A stretch of 64,000 nt of DNA from Pseudomonas sp. CFBP 13711 (GCF_014842265.1 NZ_JACYVI010000018.1:1-64000); one strand, 5' to 3'. Shown: positions 26,001 to 34,536, numbered from the stretch's first letter. Made by a program: numbers and translations. Notes: generated by a model not told the origin, from the sequence alone.

Positions 26001-27008
26001 ATGACGCAGATGACCCGCCCCCGTTTTCTCCCTGACAATTTCACCCTCATGCTGATCACCGTGGTGATCATCGCGAGCTTCCTGCCGGCCACCGGGCAGG
26101 TGGCCGTCGGTTTTGGCTGGCTGACCAACATCGCCATCGCGCTGTTGTTCTTTCTTCACGGCGCCAAACTGTCCCGCGAATCAATCATCGCCGGCGCGGG
26201 GCACTGGCGCCTGCATTTGCTGGTGTTCGGGCTGACATTCGTCCTGTTTCCCTTGCTCGGCCTGGCACTCAAACCCGTGCTGTCGCCCCTGATCGGCAAA
26301 GACCTGTACATGGGCATTCTGTACCTGTGCGCGCTGCCCGCGACGGTGCAGTCGGCGATCGCCTTCACCTCACTGGCGCGCGGCAATATCCCGGCGGCGA
26401 TCTGCAGCGCGGCGGCCTCCAGCCTGTTCGGGATATTCCTGACCCCGCTGCTGGTCACGCTGTTGCTGAACGTCCACGGCGAAGGCGGCTCGACCCTCGA
26501 TGCGATCGTCAAGATCAGCGTGCAGTTGCTGCTGCCGTTCATTGCCGGCCAGATCATGCGGCGCTGGATCGGCGCCTGGGTCGGACGCAACAAGAACTGG
26601 CTGAAATTCGTCGATCAGGGCTCGATCCTGCTGGTGGTCTACGGCGCGTTCAGCGAGGCGGTCAACGAAGGCATCTGGCAGAAGACGCCAATCTGGGACT
26701 TGGCCGGGCTGGTGTTGGTGTGCTGCCTGCTGCTGACGCTGGTGCTCGTGGCTGCGACCTTGCTGTCCAAGCTGTTCGGCTTCAATCAGGAAGACCGCAT
26801 CACCATCCTGTTCTGCGGCTCGAAGAAAAGTCTGGCGACCGGCGTGCCGATGGCGCAAGTGCTGTTTGCGGGGAGCACGATTGGGTTGTTGATCTTGCCG
26901 CTGATGCTGTTTCACCAGATTCAACTGATGGTGTGTGCGGTGGTGGCCCAGCGGTATGCGAAGCGGGCGGAGCCAGTGGCGGAGTTGATGGCGCAGGTTG
27001 ATCCTTGA
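26001..27008 (+). CDS. SBF-like (bile acid:sodium symporter family) transporter
   Basis: A 335-residue membrane protein with about ten hydrophobic segments. It matches the SBF-like/DUF4137 branch of the bile acid:Na+ symporter superfamily (FLHGAKLSRESIIAGAGHWR; CALPATVQSAIAFTSLARGNIP; FCGSKKSLATGVPMAQVLF). The two family signature regions are intact. The substrate is not determinable. The true start could be the ATG three codons later. A strong terminator follows. Confidence 0.88.
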   Translation: MTQMTRPRFLPDNFTLMLITVVIIASFLPATGQVAVGFGWLTNIAIALLFFLHGAKLSRESIIAGAGHWRLHLLVFGLTFVLFPLLGLALKPVLSPLIGKDLYMGILYLCALPATVQSAIAFTSLARGNIPAAICSAAASSLFGIFLTPLLVTLLLNVHGEGGSTLDAIVKISVQLLLPFIAGQIMRRWIGAWVGRNKNWLKFVDQGSILLVVYGAFSEAVNEGIWQKTPIWDLAGLVLVCCLLLTLVLVAATLLSKLFGFNQEDRITILFCGSKKSLATGVPMAQVLFAGSTIGLLILPLMLFHQIQLMVCAVVAQRYAKRAEPVAELMAQVDP

Positions 27009-27037
27009 TTCTGGTGATCAACTGACTGGCGTGATGG

Positions 27038-27064
27038 AAAAGCCCCGATGATTCGGGGCTTTTT
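27038..27064 (+). terminator. Rho-independent terminator
   Basis: Stem AAAAGCCCCGA/TCGGGGCTTTT with a short loop and a T-tract, 30 bases after the SBF-like gene. Confidence 0.92.
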
Positions 27065-27135
27065 GCGTTTGGAGGGGGGCGATGGTCAGTTAGTCTGAAA
27101 TGGTTGATTGCATCAGTCTAAAAGGACTGTCGCTG

Positions 27136-27540
27136 TCAGACTGATTTCCTGGTTTCGTATTGCCTCCTGGCAGCGTCAGCCACATCTTCATCCTCAGCAC
27201 TTAACAGGTTTACAAGTACTTCCAAAGGAGTCTTTTTGTTCAAAGCTATTCCACTTTTCACCATAGGATCAGGATCTTGCGAAAGGAACGCAAACAACTC
27301 CAGCGACAGTTTTCGCTTACTTGCTATGAAATACCTGCTTTCAGGATGCGACTCGCATAGCTCTTCTAGGATCTCAAGTGGAATTGTTTTGTTGTGTATT
27401 ACCCATTGCACGTAATCGGGATATCTCTAGATCAGTTCACGCCATACAGCAAGAGGCGCGTCCTCCATGGCAGACCTGTCCTATTCAGCCTTGAGACGGC
27501 TAGCGCGTAGGGTTACAAATTCTTCAGCCGATGTGATCAT
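27136..27540 (-). pseudogene. HEAT-like repeat protein interrupted by two amber codons
   Basis: From ATG at 27540 the frame reads MITSAEEFVTLRASRLKAE, then TAG (27481-27483), DRSAMEDAPLAVWRELI, a second TAG (27427-27429), then RYPDYVQWVIHNKTIPLEIL and on to the normal end at 27136. The two stops are in one otherwise unbroken reading frame with consistent protein sequence. Similar 130-140-residue proteins made of HEAT/LRV-like repeats (HNKTIPLEILEEL; LNKKTPLEVLVNL) are familiar beside Rhs and other toxin loci. The 91-residue 3' frame can start only at GTG 27411. A decayed immunity-type gene is the best reading. Confidence 0.75.
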
Positions 27541-27604
27541 GTTTGCCTTGCATATGAAATTTTTGGATGTCGATGGGCTAAGCCGTTTAACCTCAGGTTA
27601 AAAG

Positions 27605-27630
27605 TATTAAAGGGGGCCGTCCCCTTTTAG
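27605..27630. repeat. GGGG/CCCC hairpin repeat, copy 1
   Basis: TATTAAAGGGGGCCGTCCCC, then TTTTAG. It has the stem AAAGGGG/CCCCTTT and relatives at 28385-28409 and 28963-28985. It sits just downstream of the immunity-like gene ending at 27745. The rest of 27541-27744 shows no gene. Confidence 0.8.
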
Positions 27631-27744
27631 CCCCTATCGCCCACGACCAGCTATACCCGTATAAGAAATTTCTATGGGCGTAAAAGTAGGGTAAGTGAAG
27701 TTGAAAGCGTCCTTGCCCAGCCACTTTTGATCTATGCAAAAACG

Positions 27745-28095
27745 TTACTGAGATCTAACCCATTCAACCATTTTTTTGATGATGAGCTCCAACAGAGACA
27801 CCCTTGCTATGATTACGAGTACACAACCCATGTCCTTGTCGCGATACGATACTAGTGAATCAGTGTCCTCATCGAGCACTATCCTAAGGATTTTACTGGT
27901 AGTTTTATTTCGTGCCGAGAATATAGGATTACCGTCCCTAAACGGCGTGCCGTTTGAAAAGGCAGTATTATAAAAAGGTGCCTTGAAGTTTTTTGAATCT
28001 ACTCCGCTCGCGTGACACTCAGTTAAGAAATAATCATATAGGTATTGCTCCAGCTGAACATACAACTGCTCGTCATTCAAGTAATCGTCGAACAT
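27745..28095 (-). CDS. Putative immunity protein of a displaced Rhs module
   Basis: A 116-residue, AT-rich acidic soluble protein (MFDDYLNDEQLYVQLEQYLY...). The start was chosen where MFDDYLNDE begins, four bases after the stop of the toxin-tail fragment 28100-28291; the longer frame runs into that fragment. No family is recognised. The role as cognate immunity protein is inferred from size, composition and the toxin-tail/immunity spacing typical of Rhs and CDI loci. Confidence 0.65.
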   Translation of the reverse strand: MFDDYLNDEQLYVQLEQYLYDYFLTECHASGVDSKNFKAPFYNTAFSNGTPFRDGNPIFSARNKTTSKILRIVLDEDTDSLVSYRDKDMGCVLVIIARVSLLELIIKKMVEWVRSQ

Positions 28096-28099
28096 GAAG

Positions 28100-28291
28100 T
28101 TATTCCGTAAACGCCTTGCCAGTAATAATTTCAATATCAATACGTTCGTGCTTGGCGTCTTTCACCTTAAAGGTGCGACTGATCGAAGCATCTACACCCC
28201 CGCACTTTGCCCCATTGTTGATGTATTTTCCCGCTCTTCTGAAAGCATTCTCACGGACGTCGAGATCCTTTTTGTGAAGTTTTGCCTCTAG
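28100..28291 (-). pseudogene. Displaced Rhs toxin C-terminal fragment
   Basis: A 63-codon frame without a start codon, open from just after TAG (28292-28294) to TAA (28100-28102). It encodes a basic peptide, LEAKLHKKDLDVRENAFRRA and on to ITGKAFTE. The frame ends four bases before the next gene, as toxin tails do before their immunity genes. It is too short and startless to be expressed alone. It is read as the end of a former rhs toxin tip left behind after tip exchange. It falls below usual gene-calling limits. Confidence 0.55.
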
Positions 28292-28384
28292 CTAACTTAG
28301 CTGTTGGGAGGAAAGGGGCAGATTTATTTATAGCGTTAAGCAAGTGAACTTCCTGGTTTGCAAGATGAGGTTATAGAGTTGTAA

Positions 28385-28409
28385 TATTAAAGGGGGTCAG
28401 CCCCTTTAG
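28385..28409. repeat. GGGG/CCCC hairpin repeat, copy 2
   Basis: TATTAAAGGGGGTCAGCCCC, then TTTAG. It lies 12-36 bases downstream of the immunity-like gene ending at 28421, between that gene and the upstream end of the next displaced module. Confidence 0.8.
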
Positions 28410-28420
28410 TTAAGGAAGTT

Positions 28421-28894
28421 TTAGCCATCAAGGCCCGTGCCAGGGGTCAGTAAATCGCCATAAAAAAATGTGTCTTCAAAAGAATATATAGCCTTCGAGC
28501 TATTGACCACTAGCAGAAGGGAGTCTTCATCCGATGGGTAGAAAAAATCGTCCCAGGCTTTTATAAATATATCCTTGGGAACTATCGCCGCTGAGCGTCC
28601 ACCCCAGACAAACCAAATAAAGCCAGCCTCATTTAATCTGAACTTGAAGAACTCGGCTGACTCAGCACTTTCAGAAAAGCTTAGTGTAGATTTTTCATGG
28701 CGCTTGAAATTGTTACTAGTTAGCTCCATCAGGTTTTTTGTGGGAATAAATGCGTCCCAGAGCCGTTGTGATTGGGGTTCATTAAACAAAATAATGCTTG
28801 CCTTTTCCTGGTCAGACAGCAGGCAATCATTAGAGTTGAATCGCCAAGCGACAGGGTATGTCTCGACATCAAAAAAATAAGCATTTTTAGTCAT
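28421..28894 (-). CDS. Putative immunity protein of a second displaced Rhs module
   Basis: A 157-residue soluble, AT-rich protein (MTKNAYFFDVETYPVAWRFN...), no signal or membrane segment, with an aromatic-rich core (FIWFVWGGRSAAIVPKDIFI). Its start overlaps the end of the toxin-tail fragment 28887-28964 (ATGACTAA), the usual coupling of tip and immunity gene. The longer frame reads back through that tail. No family is recognised. Confidence 0.68.
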   Translation of the reverse strand: MTKNAYFFDVETYPVAWRFNSNDCLLSDQEKASIILFNEPQSQRLWDAFIPTKNLMELTSNNFKRHEKSTLSFSESAESAEFFKFRLNEAGFIWFVWGGRSAAIVPKDIFIKAWDDFFYPSDEDSLLLVVNSSKAIYSFEDTFFYGDLLTPGTGLDG

Positions 28895-28964
28895 GGAATA
28901 TGTGCCCTGCTTCACCTGTTTTCTTGCCCGCACTCCAGTCTTTCCACTTGATGTAGGGAGGAGC
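28887..28964 (-). pseudogene. Last 25 codons of a displaced Rhs toxin tip
   Basis: The frame APPYIKWKDWSAGKKTGEAG then HIFHD-stop runs out of the hairpin repeat 28963-28985 and ends overlapping the following immunity-like gene. The tail resembles the end of nuclease-type tips (K-x-x-GHIF). Only this tail is left, because the repeat abuts it directly. Found by reading the alternative frame; no gene caller would list it. Confidence 0.55.
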
Positions 28965-28985
28965 TAAAGGGGTCCGTCCCCTTAA
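28963..28985. repeat. GGGG/CCCC hairpin repeat, copy 3
   Basis: GCTAAAGGGGTCCGTCCCCT, then TAA. It is placed between the immunity gene of the current rhs tip (ends 28995) and the remains of the older tip (28887-28964), so it marks the junction of two modules. Confidence 0.8.
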
Positions 28986-28994
28986 TTCGTCTGC

Positions 28995-29621
28995 TTAAAC
29001 ATGCTTGTCTTTAGCTTCCAAAGCCTTGACTAGGCGACGGTAAGCGGACGAATAGTGCCGCTTCTTCAGAGTAATGCGACTCCGTTCAAATATGTGAAAG
29101 TCCATTGTATATTTTATAGCGTTGGTCGCAGCTTTGTTTAGTATCCCCATTTCATCATAATCACTTTCTAGAGTCTCAACCTGATAGCCATCCCTCTGGT
29201 TTTTATGGCTAAACCGCACTACCAGTGAATCATCGAAAATTACCGCACCATCTTTTTTGTCATGAAAAAAATAGAACGTCAGCGGTTTAATAAGTTCAGG
29301 ATAGTGTTGACTGTAGCTAATGTATTCCTTTAATAAGGATGTAAGCCTAACTCCTTTCAAGACTCTGAAGCCACTCCCTACTTGCTGGTCCTTAAAAAAA
29401 TAGCGCTTGAATACCACACCTACAGAGCTTGTTTTGTGAGTTACATTGTAGAGTTGCTCAAAAAAGTGATAGTCATCGACTTCGCCTGCTAGCTCGTAGT
29501 CGTGAGCGATAAGTTCGTCTGGTGAAAAGCTCTTGAGTCCGAGTGCCTCAGGGCTTTTGATTGTGGCATCCTTTAAAAAGAGTAAGAGGATCTCGAAAAA
29601 AGATAATTTTAATGCTTTCAT
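28995..29621 (-). CDS. Putative immunity protein for the current rhs tip
   Basis: A 208-residue AT-rich protein (MKALKLSFFEILLLFLKDAT...), with a hydrophobic N-terminal helix that may be a membrane segment, then a charged soluble body. It begins 15 bases after the stop of the rhs toxin tip, the position of the cognate immunity gene. No family is recognised; function is inferred from position. Confidence 0.7.
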   Translation of the reverse strand: MKALKLSFFEILLLFLKDATIKSPEALGLKSFSPDELIAHDYELAGEVDDYHFFEQLYNVTHKTSSVGVVFKRYFFKDQQVGSGFRVLKGVRLTSLLKEYISYSQHYPELIKPLTFYFFHDKKDGAVIFDDSLVVRFSHKNQRDGYQVETLESDYDEMGILNKAATNAIKYTMDFHIFERSRITLKKRHYSSAYRRLVKALEAKDKHV

Positions 29622-29636
29622 GATGGCTCCATTTTT

Positions 29637-29957
29637 TTATTTAGAGATTGGATTTGTTCCGTTGGCGTAATGTTTCTTCAAGATGCTACCTACCTCGTTT
29701 AGCTCAGTGACCCTTCCGGAGTTTGGGTTATGCGAAATTCCTGCCTGTGCAGCTTTGACCAGGCGATCCACATTTTTCGAGTCGTCAAGATAGCTGGCCA
29801 CACACTTACATGCTTTGCGCCAGTGAGATTTGCTCATGTTGCGTGTCGCTCTATCAGCCGGCTCAAGTATCACATGCGAGCCTTCTGTATCCGGTATCAA
29901 AGTTATATGGCCACCCTTTCGGCGATAGGCCTGGTCCGTAAACATTGACGTGTACAC
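29637..29957 (-). pseudogene. Frameshifted toxin tip of rhs
   Basis: The C-terminal toxin of the rhs gene lies in a different frame from the core. The core frame runs DPLGLAGHEVKAQTAGPDVL, ARGVHVNVYGPGLSPKG and then off-frame residues to a stop. Removing one G from AAAGGG (29914-29919, plus-strand CCCTTT) joins LSPKG to GHITLIPDTEGSHVILEPAD and about 65 further residues ending NGTNPISK. The reassembled tip is about 125 residues, a normal size for an Rhs toxin domain. The ATG at 29957 lies in the shifted frame upstream of the join and is not a plausible start. Activity is unknown. Confidence 0.75.
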
Positions 29958-32900
29958 CTCGCGCTAGCACATCCGGTCCGGCGGTTTGTGCTTTTACTTC
30001 GTGACCCGCAAGTCCCAGAGGATCAACAAAGCCGACTGGATTGGCTGCGTACGTATAGAGGTTTAACCCCCCCGTGTAACCTATCGGATCCTTGCTGATA
30101 AACCGCCCGACCTTTGGATCATAGTACCGATGGCGGTTGTAGTGCAGGCCGGTTTCGTGGTCGTGGTACTGGCCCTGGAACCGGATCGGGTTGGTCAGGC
30201 CGACTTGTTGGGCGAACTCGGAGCGCTGTTCGGTTGCTTCACCCCACGCTTTGTATTGGGCGCTCCAGGCGGTGTTGCCGTTTTGATCGGTGATTTCCTG
30301 GGGCGTGCCGAGGTGGTCGCACTGGTACCAGGCGAGGGCGTCGATTGGCAGTGCGACTGGCTTGTAGGTCCAGAGCGGATCTTCTTTGAAGTTGTAGCGC
30401 CCTTCGTAAGTGGGTTGGCTTACGAGGCGGATGGTTTCGTGGCGGATGGCCTGCGCCACGGGAACGAAGGTGCCGGGCTCATGGATGTAGTGGACGGTGC
30501 GGCCGAGGGCTCCGGCGTGGGGCGGAGGGCTGCTTTCCCAGGCGAGGTTGTCGCCGTCCCAGCCGTACAGGGTGAAGCCGCAGCCGAGTTCGCGCTCTTT
30601 GCTGGCGTGTTCGTTTTCGTTCCAGCCTGTGCCGGCTTCGGGACGTGGCCTGTATTGCGCTTTCGAGAATTTGTAGAGGCGGCGTCCGAGGGGGTCGTAG
30701 CCGAAGTCCACAGTCAGACGCGGATCTCGAAAATGCACAAGGCGATCAAAGAGGTCCCAGTGCAGTTCGCTGCGCAGGCCGTTGGTCCAGCGCTCGGTCT
30801 GGTTGCCGCGTTCGTCGTATTCGTAGTGGTTGCCGGCGTAGTCGCGCAGCAGGTTGTCGACGAGTTTGTTTTGAGCCGGCTCGGGGTCTAGTGGGCGGCG
30901 CGCGGGTGCGGCGCTGTCATCGAGCAGGTTGCTCGCAGGGTCGAAGGCGAAGGTTTCCACGCCCAAGCGGCTGGTTGCGCTGAGCAGGCGACTGACCGGG
31001 TCGTAGCGGTATGAGAGCGGGCCTCGACGGCTGTCATTGATGTCGGTGAGTTGGCCAGCTGCGTCGTATCGGTAAGCACGTTTGATCAGGACGGATTTAT
31101 CGTCGCTGCGCCCTAACAATTGTTCCTGCAAGCGTCCCGCTGGGTCCCAGGTTTGGGTTTGCAGCAAGCTGTTGCCTTGATGGCGGGCCACTTCGCGGTG
31201 CAGGTCATCGCGTTCGTAACTGAGCAGTTCGTGCTCGTCGAGCTTCATACCGAGCAGATGGCCGCTGCCGTAGGTCAGCCAGCTGACGCGATGGCCGTCC
31301 GGGCGAATGGTCGCGAAGCGGTTATTGAGCGCGTCGTACTCATGCTGCCAGACGGCAACCAGTGGTTTATCCAAGTTCGAGTAATGCTGGTGCTCGCGCA
31401 GTAAATTGCCAGCTGGGTCGTGAAACCATTGCAGGCGACTGGCCGCGTTGGTCGCCATGACCAGATTTCCGTTGCCGTCATAGGCGAAGGTTTCGCTTTG
31501 CGACTTGTCGCCGAGGGTCGCATGGCGTTTGGCCAGGCGGCCCATGGGGTCGAAGGTCAGCGCAATCGTGCGCTGGCCATTCACCGTCTGAGCAAGCCTT
31601 CCTGTTTCGGGATCATATTGATAGCGGCTAGAACGCCCATCGAAACCTCGCTCTTCCAGCAGCCTGCCCACAGGATCGTAGTGAAAATGCGCACTGCGTT
31701 CGTTTTCGTTTTCCAGCGCCACCAGCCGGCCAAGTTTGTCCCAGCGGTAACGCAAGGTTTGTTCGGCGGCATCGACACGTTCGGCGATAAATCCCGCAGC
31801 GCTGTAGCGCCAGGTGGTGCAGCGCTCCAGGCCATCGGAATGGGCGAGTAAACGACCTTCGGCGTCGCGGCTAAAACGTTCTTCGGGTTTGTCCGGATGC
31901 TTGATCAACACCAACTGGCCGGCTTTGTATTCGTACGTCGTGCTATGCCCGGCCGGGTCGGTGAAGCCAACCATCTGGCCGCGTTCGTCGTATTCCCAAG
32001 TGCTGACCTTGCCCGAGCAGTCGGTGTACTTAACGAGCTGACCCGCGTCGTTGTAGGCCAACGACTTGGTATTGCCGTTGGCGTCCTTGATCGCCGTAGG
32101 AAGACCAAACGAGTTGTAGGCGTACTCAGTGACGTTCTCTAGCGGATCAATCGCCTCAACGAGATTGCCGCGAAGGTCATAGTCCCGTTTCCACAGCCCA
32201 CCCTCGCCATCGCTGATTTTTATCAGATGGCTTTTTTCGTCGTAGGCGTAATTCATCACGCTGTGATCAGCGCGGGTGTGCTCGGTCAGGTTGCTGAGTT
32301 TGTCGTAGCGATAGCGGTCGGTACTGCCGTCGGTATGAACGTGGCGGATGATGTTTTTCGCGGCGTCGCGGAAGAACCATTCGGAACGGCCATCGGCATG
32401 ACAAATGCGGTAGGTGTAACCCAGGCTATCGTAGTAATGCCGGGTTTCATGACCCAAAGCGTCAGTGATGTAGGTCAGACGGATGTTTTCATCCCACGCC
32501 AATCGCGTGTCAAAACTGCCGTCGTCCGCCCATTCGCGGATGGCTTTCGCGTCGGGGCCCGTGCCTTGCCACTGCAAATTCAAACCACGACTGGTACGGT
32601 CGGTGTAACGAGTAATCAGGTGGTCCTGATACTGATAACGCCAGGCAGCGCCGTTCTCGTCCTGAGCCAGAACAAGGTCACCAAAATCATCGTATCGATA
32701 CGCGCACAGTTGGCGTTTGACGTCGCCATCACGCACTTCCCAAAGGCCCGTCAGACGCCCTTGGTCATCAATCAACGTGCCCAGGCGAAGATGGACTTTA
32801 CGGGCGTCCTTCTCCCGATAAGTGACCAGCTCGGAGAGCACCAACCCCCCACCGTGCCGATGCTCGTAATGCAGCATCACCCCGGCGCCATTGGGCAAAA

Positions 32901-34368
32901 CCTTGTTGATCAGAACAAAACGGTCACCCCGGCGAACATAGGTCTCCCTGTGCTCCAGGCCCCGCATCAGCACCAACCGATCCTTGCTGAGGCGAATGAC
33001 GGTCAGATTTTCAATGGCGTTGAAGTGAAACAGCTTGACCTTGGGAAGGGGGAACTCATGGCTGCGTCCGTCGAAGTCATGAAACACTAAACCGTCGCCG
33101 ACGAGATCGAAGCGTGTAGTAAACGGCGTGATCCAGCGTGCGCCAATGACGTCCTGATCGTAAGCATCCAGACTCGAACAATAAGTCCGCGTCCACTCAA
33201 TGGGAAAAGGCCCCGGCAGGCTGAAATCGGTATGGCTTACCGACTCCGAACCCATCGCAAAACTGATGCTCCTCGCCGTCGACCCACAGGCACATTCACA
33301 AGGGCACGGACACGTACAGTTCTTCCGCTTGTTAGGCCGGGCTTTCGCAGGCTTCTCGAATCCAACCGTCTCCAGCTTCCCTTCGCCGCCCTGGCGCCTG
33401 GCCTGATTAACAACCCCCGGCTTGATGTTGAAGGCTTGCCCATGCCCATTGCGCGAACGCCAACTGACGACTGCCCCAGCCAACGTCTGCAGCAACGCCC
33501 CAATCGAGTTCTGAACCCCTGGATCCGCTAGACCATTAATCTGGACCCGAAGCTCTGACCCCATGGCACGCAACGACTCGACCTGCCTGCGGATCGGGTC
33601 TTTCAGCGCTTCAGGCACAAGATGTTCGATGGTGCCGTTGACGATTTTTTGGCCGGCGGCGATGTAAACATCGGCAACCGCGATGAAGATGTTGGAAATC
33701 GCGCCTTTGGGATCGTAGTCCCACTGCTTGCGCCCATCGCTGATCAGTTGCACCGCCTCAAGCAGATTGCCCTCGGCATCGAGATCGCCGTTGACCACGC
33801 TTTCCAGACCCTTGGCGATCTCATTCAGCACGCCTTCGCCGAGTTTCCCCGCGTCATCGAGAATTCCAGCAAGCTTCCCCTGCGCCTGGGTCACAAAATC
33901 ATCAAGGGTCCCGACGATGTCGGCATTGAGGTGCCCGACCAGCACCTCGATCAGCGAATCACCCAGCACCATCTTGCCCGCCTGACGCATCTCCTGGCGC
34001 ACCAGAAACAGCGTCGGCCGCAGGCTCATTCGCGCTGCCGCCATGGTCGGCGGCGTCGGCAAGACGCCAATCAGATTGATGCCCAAGCTGACCCAATCCA
34101 GCGGGTCGCGATTCTCGCTCGTGGCCAGCCGAACGATGTCATTCAGCGCATCGACCAGTGCCATGATGTTGCCCACCACGGGCAAAAATCCCGCAGCGTT
34201 CTTGATCCGCTCAAGCGAAACGACCCCGCCGCTGATGTCCTGCAGCCAGGCATCGACGTTCGCCGCACCGGCGCCAACGTCCTCAAGCTGAATCAGATCA
34301 AGCGGAACGATCGCCACCTGAGGCTCGTTTTTTGCGTCACTGCCGGACGTAACTGCGGGGTTTGCCAA
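29863..34368 (-). CDS. Rhs/YD-repeat polymorphic toxin shell
   Basis: A 1501-residue Rhs protein. Residues 1-340 are an N-terminal region with two hydrophobic stretches (about 60-80 and 92-115) and no PAAR motif that I can see. A six-cysteine CxC run follows at 351-361. A DUF6531-like entry (SVSHTDFSLPGPFPIEWTRT) precedes some 30 YD repeats that build the cocoon. The hyperconserved core end (RYYDPKVGRFISKDPIGYTG ... GFVDPLGLAG) marks the self-cleavage point. The frame stops about 45 residues later because of a one-base shift (see the tip entry). No vgrG or eagR-type gene lies beside it. Confidence 0.93.
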   Translation of the reverse strand: MANPAVTSGSDAKNEPQVAIVPLDLIQLEDVGAGAANVDAWLQDISGGVVSLERIKNAAGFLPVVGNIMALVDALNDIVRLATSENRDPLDWVSLGINLIGVLPTPPTMAAARMSLRPTLFLVRQEMRQAGKMVLGDSLIEVLVGHLNADIVGTLDDFVTQAQGKLAGILDDAGKLGEGVLNEIAKGLESVVNGDLDAEGNLLEAVQLISDGRKQWDYDPKGAISNIFIAVADVYIAAGQKIVNGTIEHLVPEALKDPIRRQVESLRAMGSELRVQINGLADPGVQNSIGALLQTLAGAVVSWRSRNGHGQAFNIKPGVVNQARRQGGEGKLETVGFEKPAKARPNKRKNCTCPCPCECACGSTARSISFAMGSESVSHTDFSLPGPFPIEWTRTYCSSLDAYDQDVIGARWITPFTTRFDLVGDGLVFHDFDGRSHEFPLPKVKLFHFNAIENLTVIRLSKDRLVLMRGLEHRETYVRRGDRFVLINKVLPNGAGVMLHYEHRHGGGLVLSELVTYREKDARKVHLRLGTLIDDQGRLTGLWEVRDGDVKRQLCAYRYDDFGDLVLAQDENGAAWRYQYQDHLITRYTDRTSRGLNLQWQGTGPDAKAIREWADDGSFDTRLAWDENIRLTYITDALGHETRHYYDSLGYTYRICHADGRSEWFFRDAAKNIIRHVHTDGSTDRYRYDKLSNLTEHTRADHSVMNYAYDEKSHLIKISDGEGGLWKRDYDLRGNLVEAIDPLENVTEYAYNSFGLPTAIKDANGNTKSLAYNDAGQLVKYTDCSGKVSTWEYDERGQMVGFTDPAGHSTTYEYKAGQLVLIKHPDKPEERFSRDAEGRLLAHSDGLERCTTWRYSAAGFIAERVDAAEQTLRYRWDKLGRLVALENENERSAHFHYDPVGRLLEERGFDGRSSRYQYDPETGRLAQTVNGQRTIALTFDPMGRLAKRHATLGDKSQSETFAYDGNGNLVMATNAASRLQWFHDPAGNLLREHQHYSNLDKPLVAVWQHEYDALNNRFATIRPDGHRVSWLTYGSGHLLGMKLDEHELLSYERDDLHREVARHQGNSLLQTQTWDPAGRLQEQLLGRSDDKSVLIKRAYRYDAAGQLTDINDSRRGPLSYRYDPVSRLLSATSRLGVETFAFDPASNLLDDSAAPARRPLDPEPAQNKLVDNLLRDYAGNHYEYDERGNQTERWTNGLRSELHWDLFDRLVHFRDPRLTVDFGYDPLGRRLYKFSKAQYRPRPEAGTGWNENEHASKERELGCGFTLYGWDGDNLAWESSPPPHAGALGRTVHYIHEPGTFVPVAQAIRHETIRLVSQPTYEGRYNFKEDPLWTYKPVALPIDALAWYQCDHLGTPQEITDQNGNTAWSAQYKAWGEATEQRSEFAQQVGLTNPIRFQGQYHDHETGLHYNRHRYYDPKVGRFISKDPIGYTGGLNLYTYAANPVGFVDPLGLAGHEVKAQTAGPDVLARGVHVNVYGPGLSPKGWPYNFDTGYRRLACDT

Positions 34369-34536
34369 CGATGCTCTCCGTGCTCAAGAAACCATCCGAA
34401 AAGGCCTGAATGCCAATCCGGGGGCCACGGAGATATCAAGGGCTGTGCCAGCTATGATTTAGTCGATAAAAATCAATGAGTTAAGGAGGAATGCGGAAGG
34501 TTTGAGCGAACGCCAAACCAGAGAACCCATAAAGCC

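Noticed and set aside
29637..29957. Independent 106-codon gene at the rhs end
   Set aside because: Its ATG lies where the shell frame is still family-like. The sequence is better explained as the frameshifted toxin tip.
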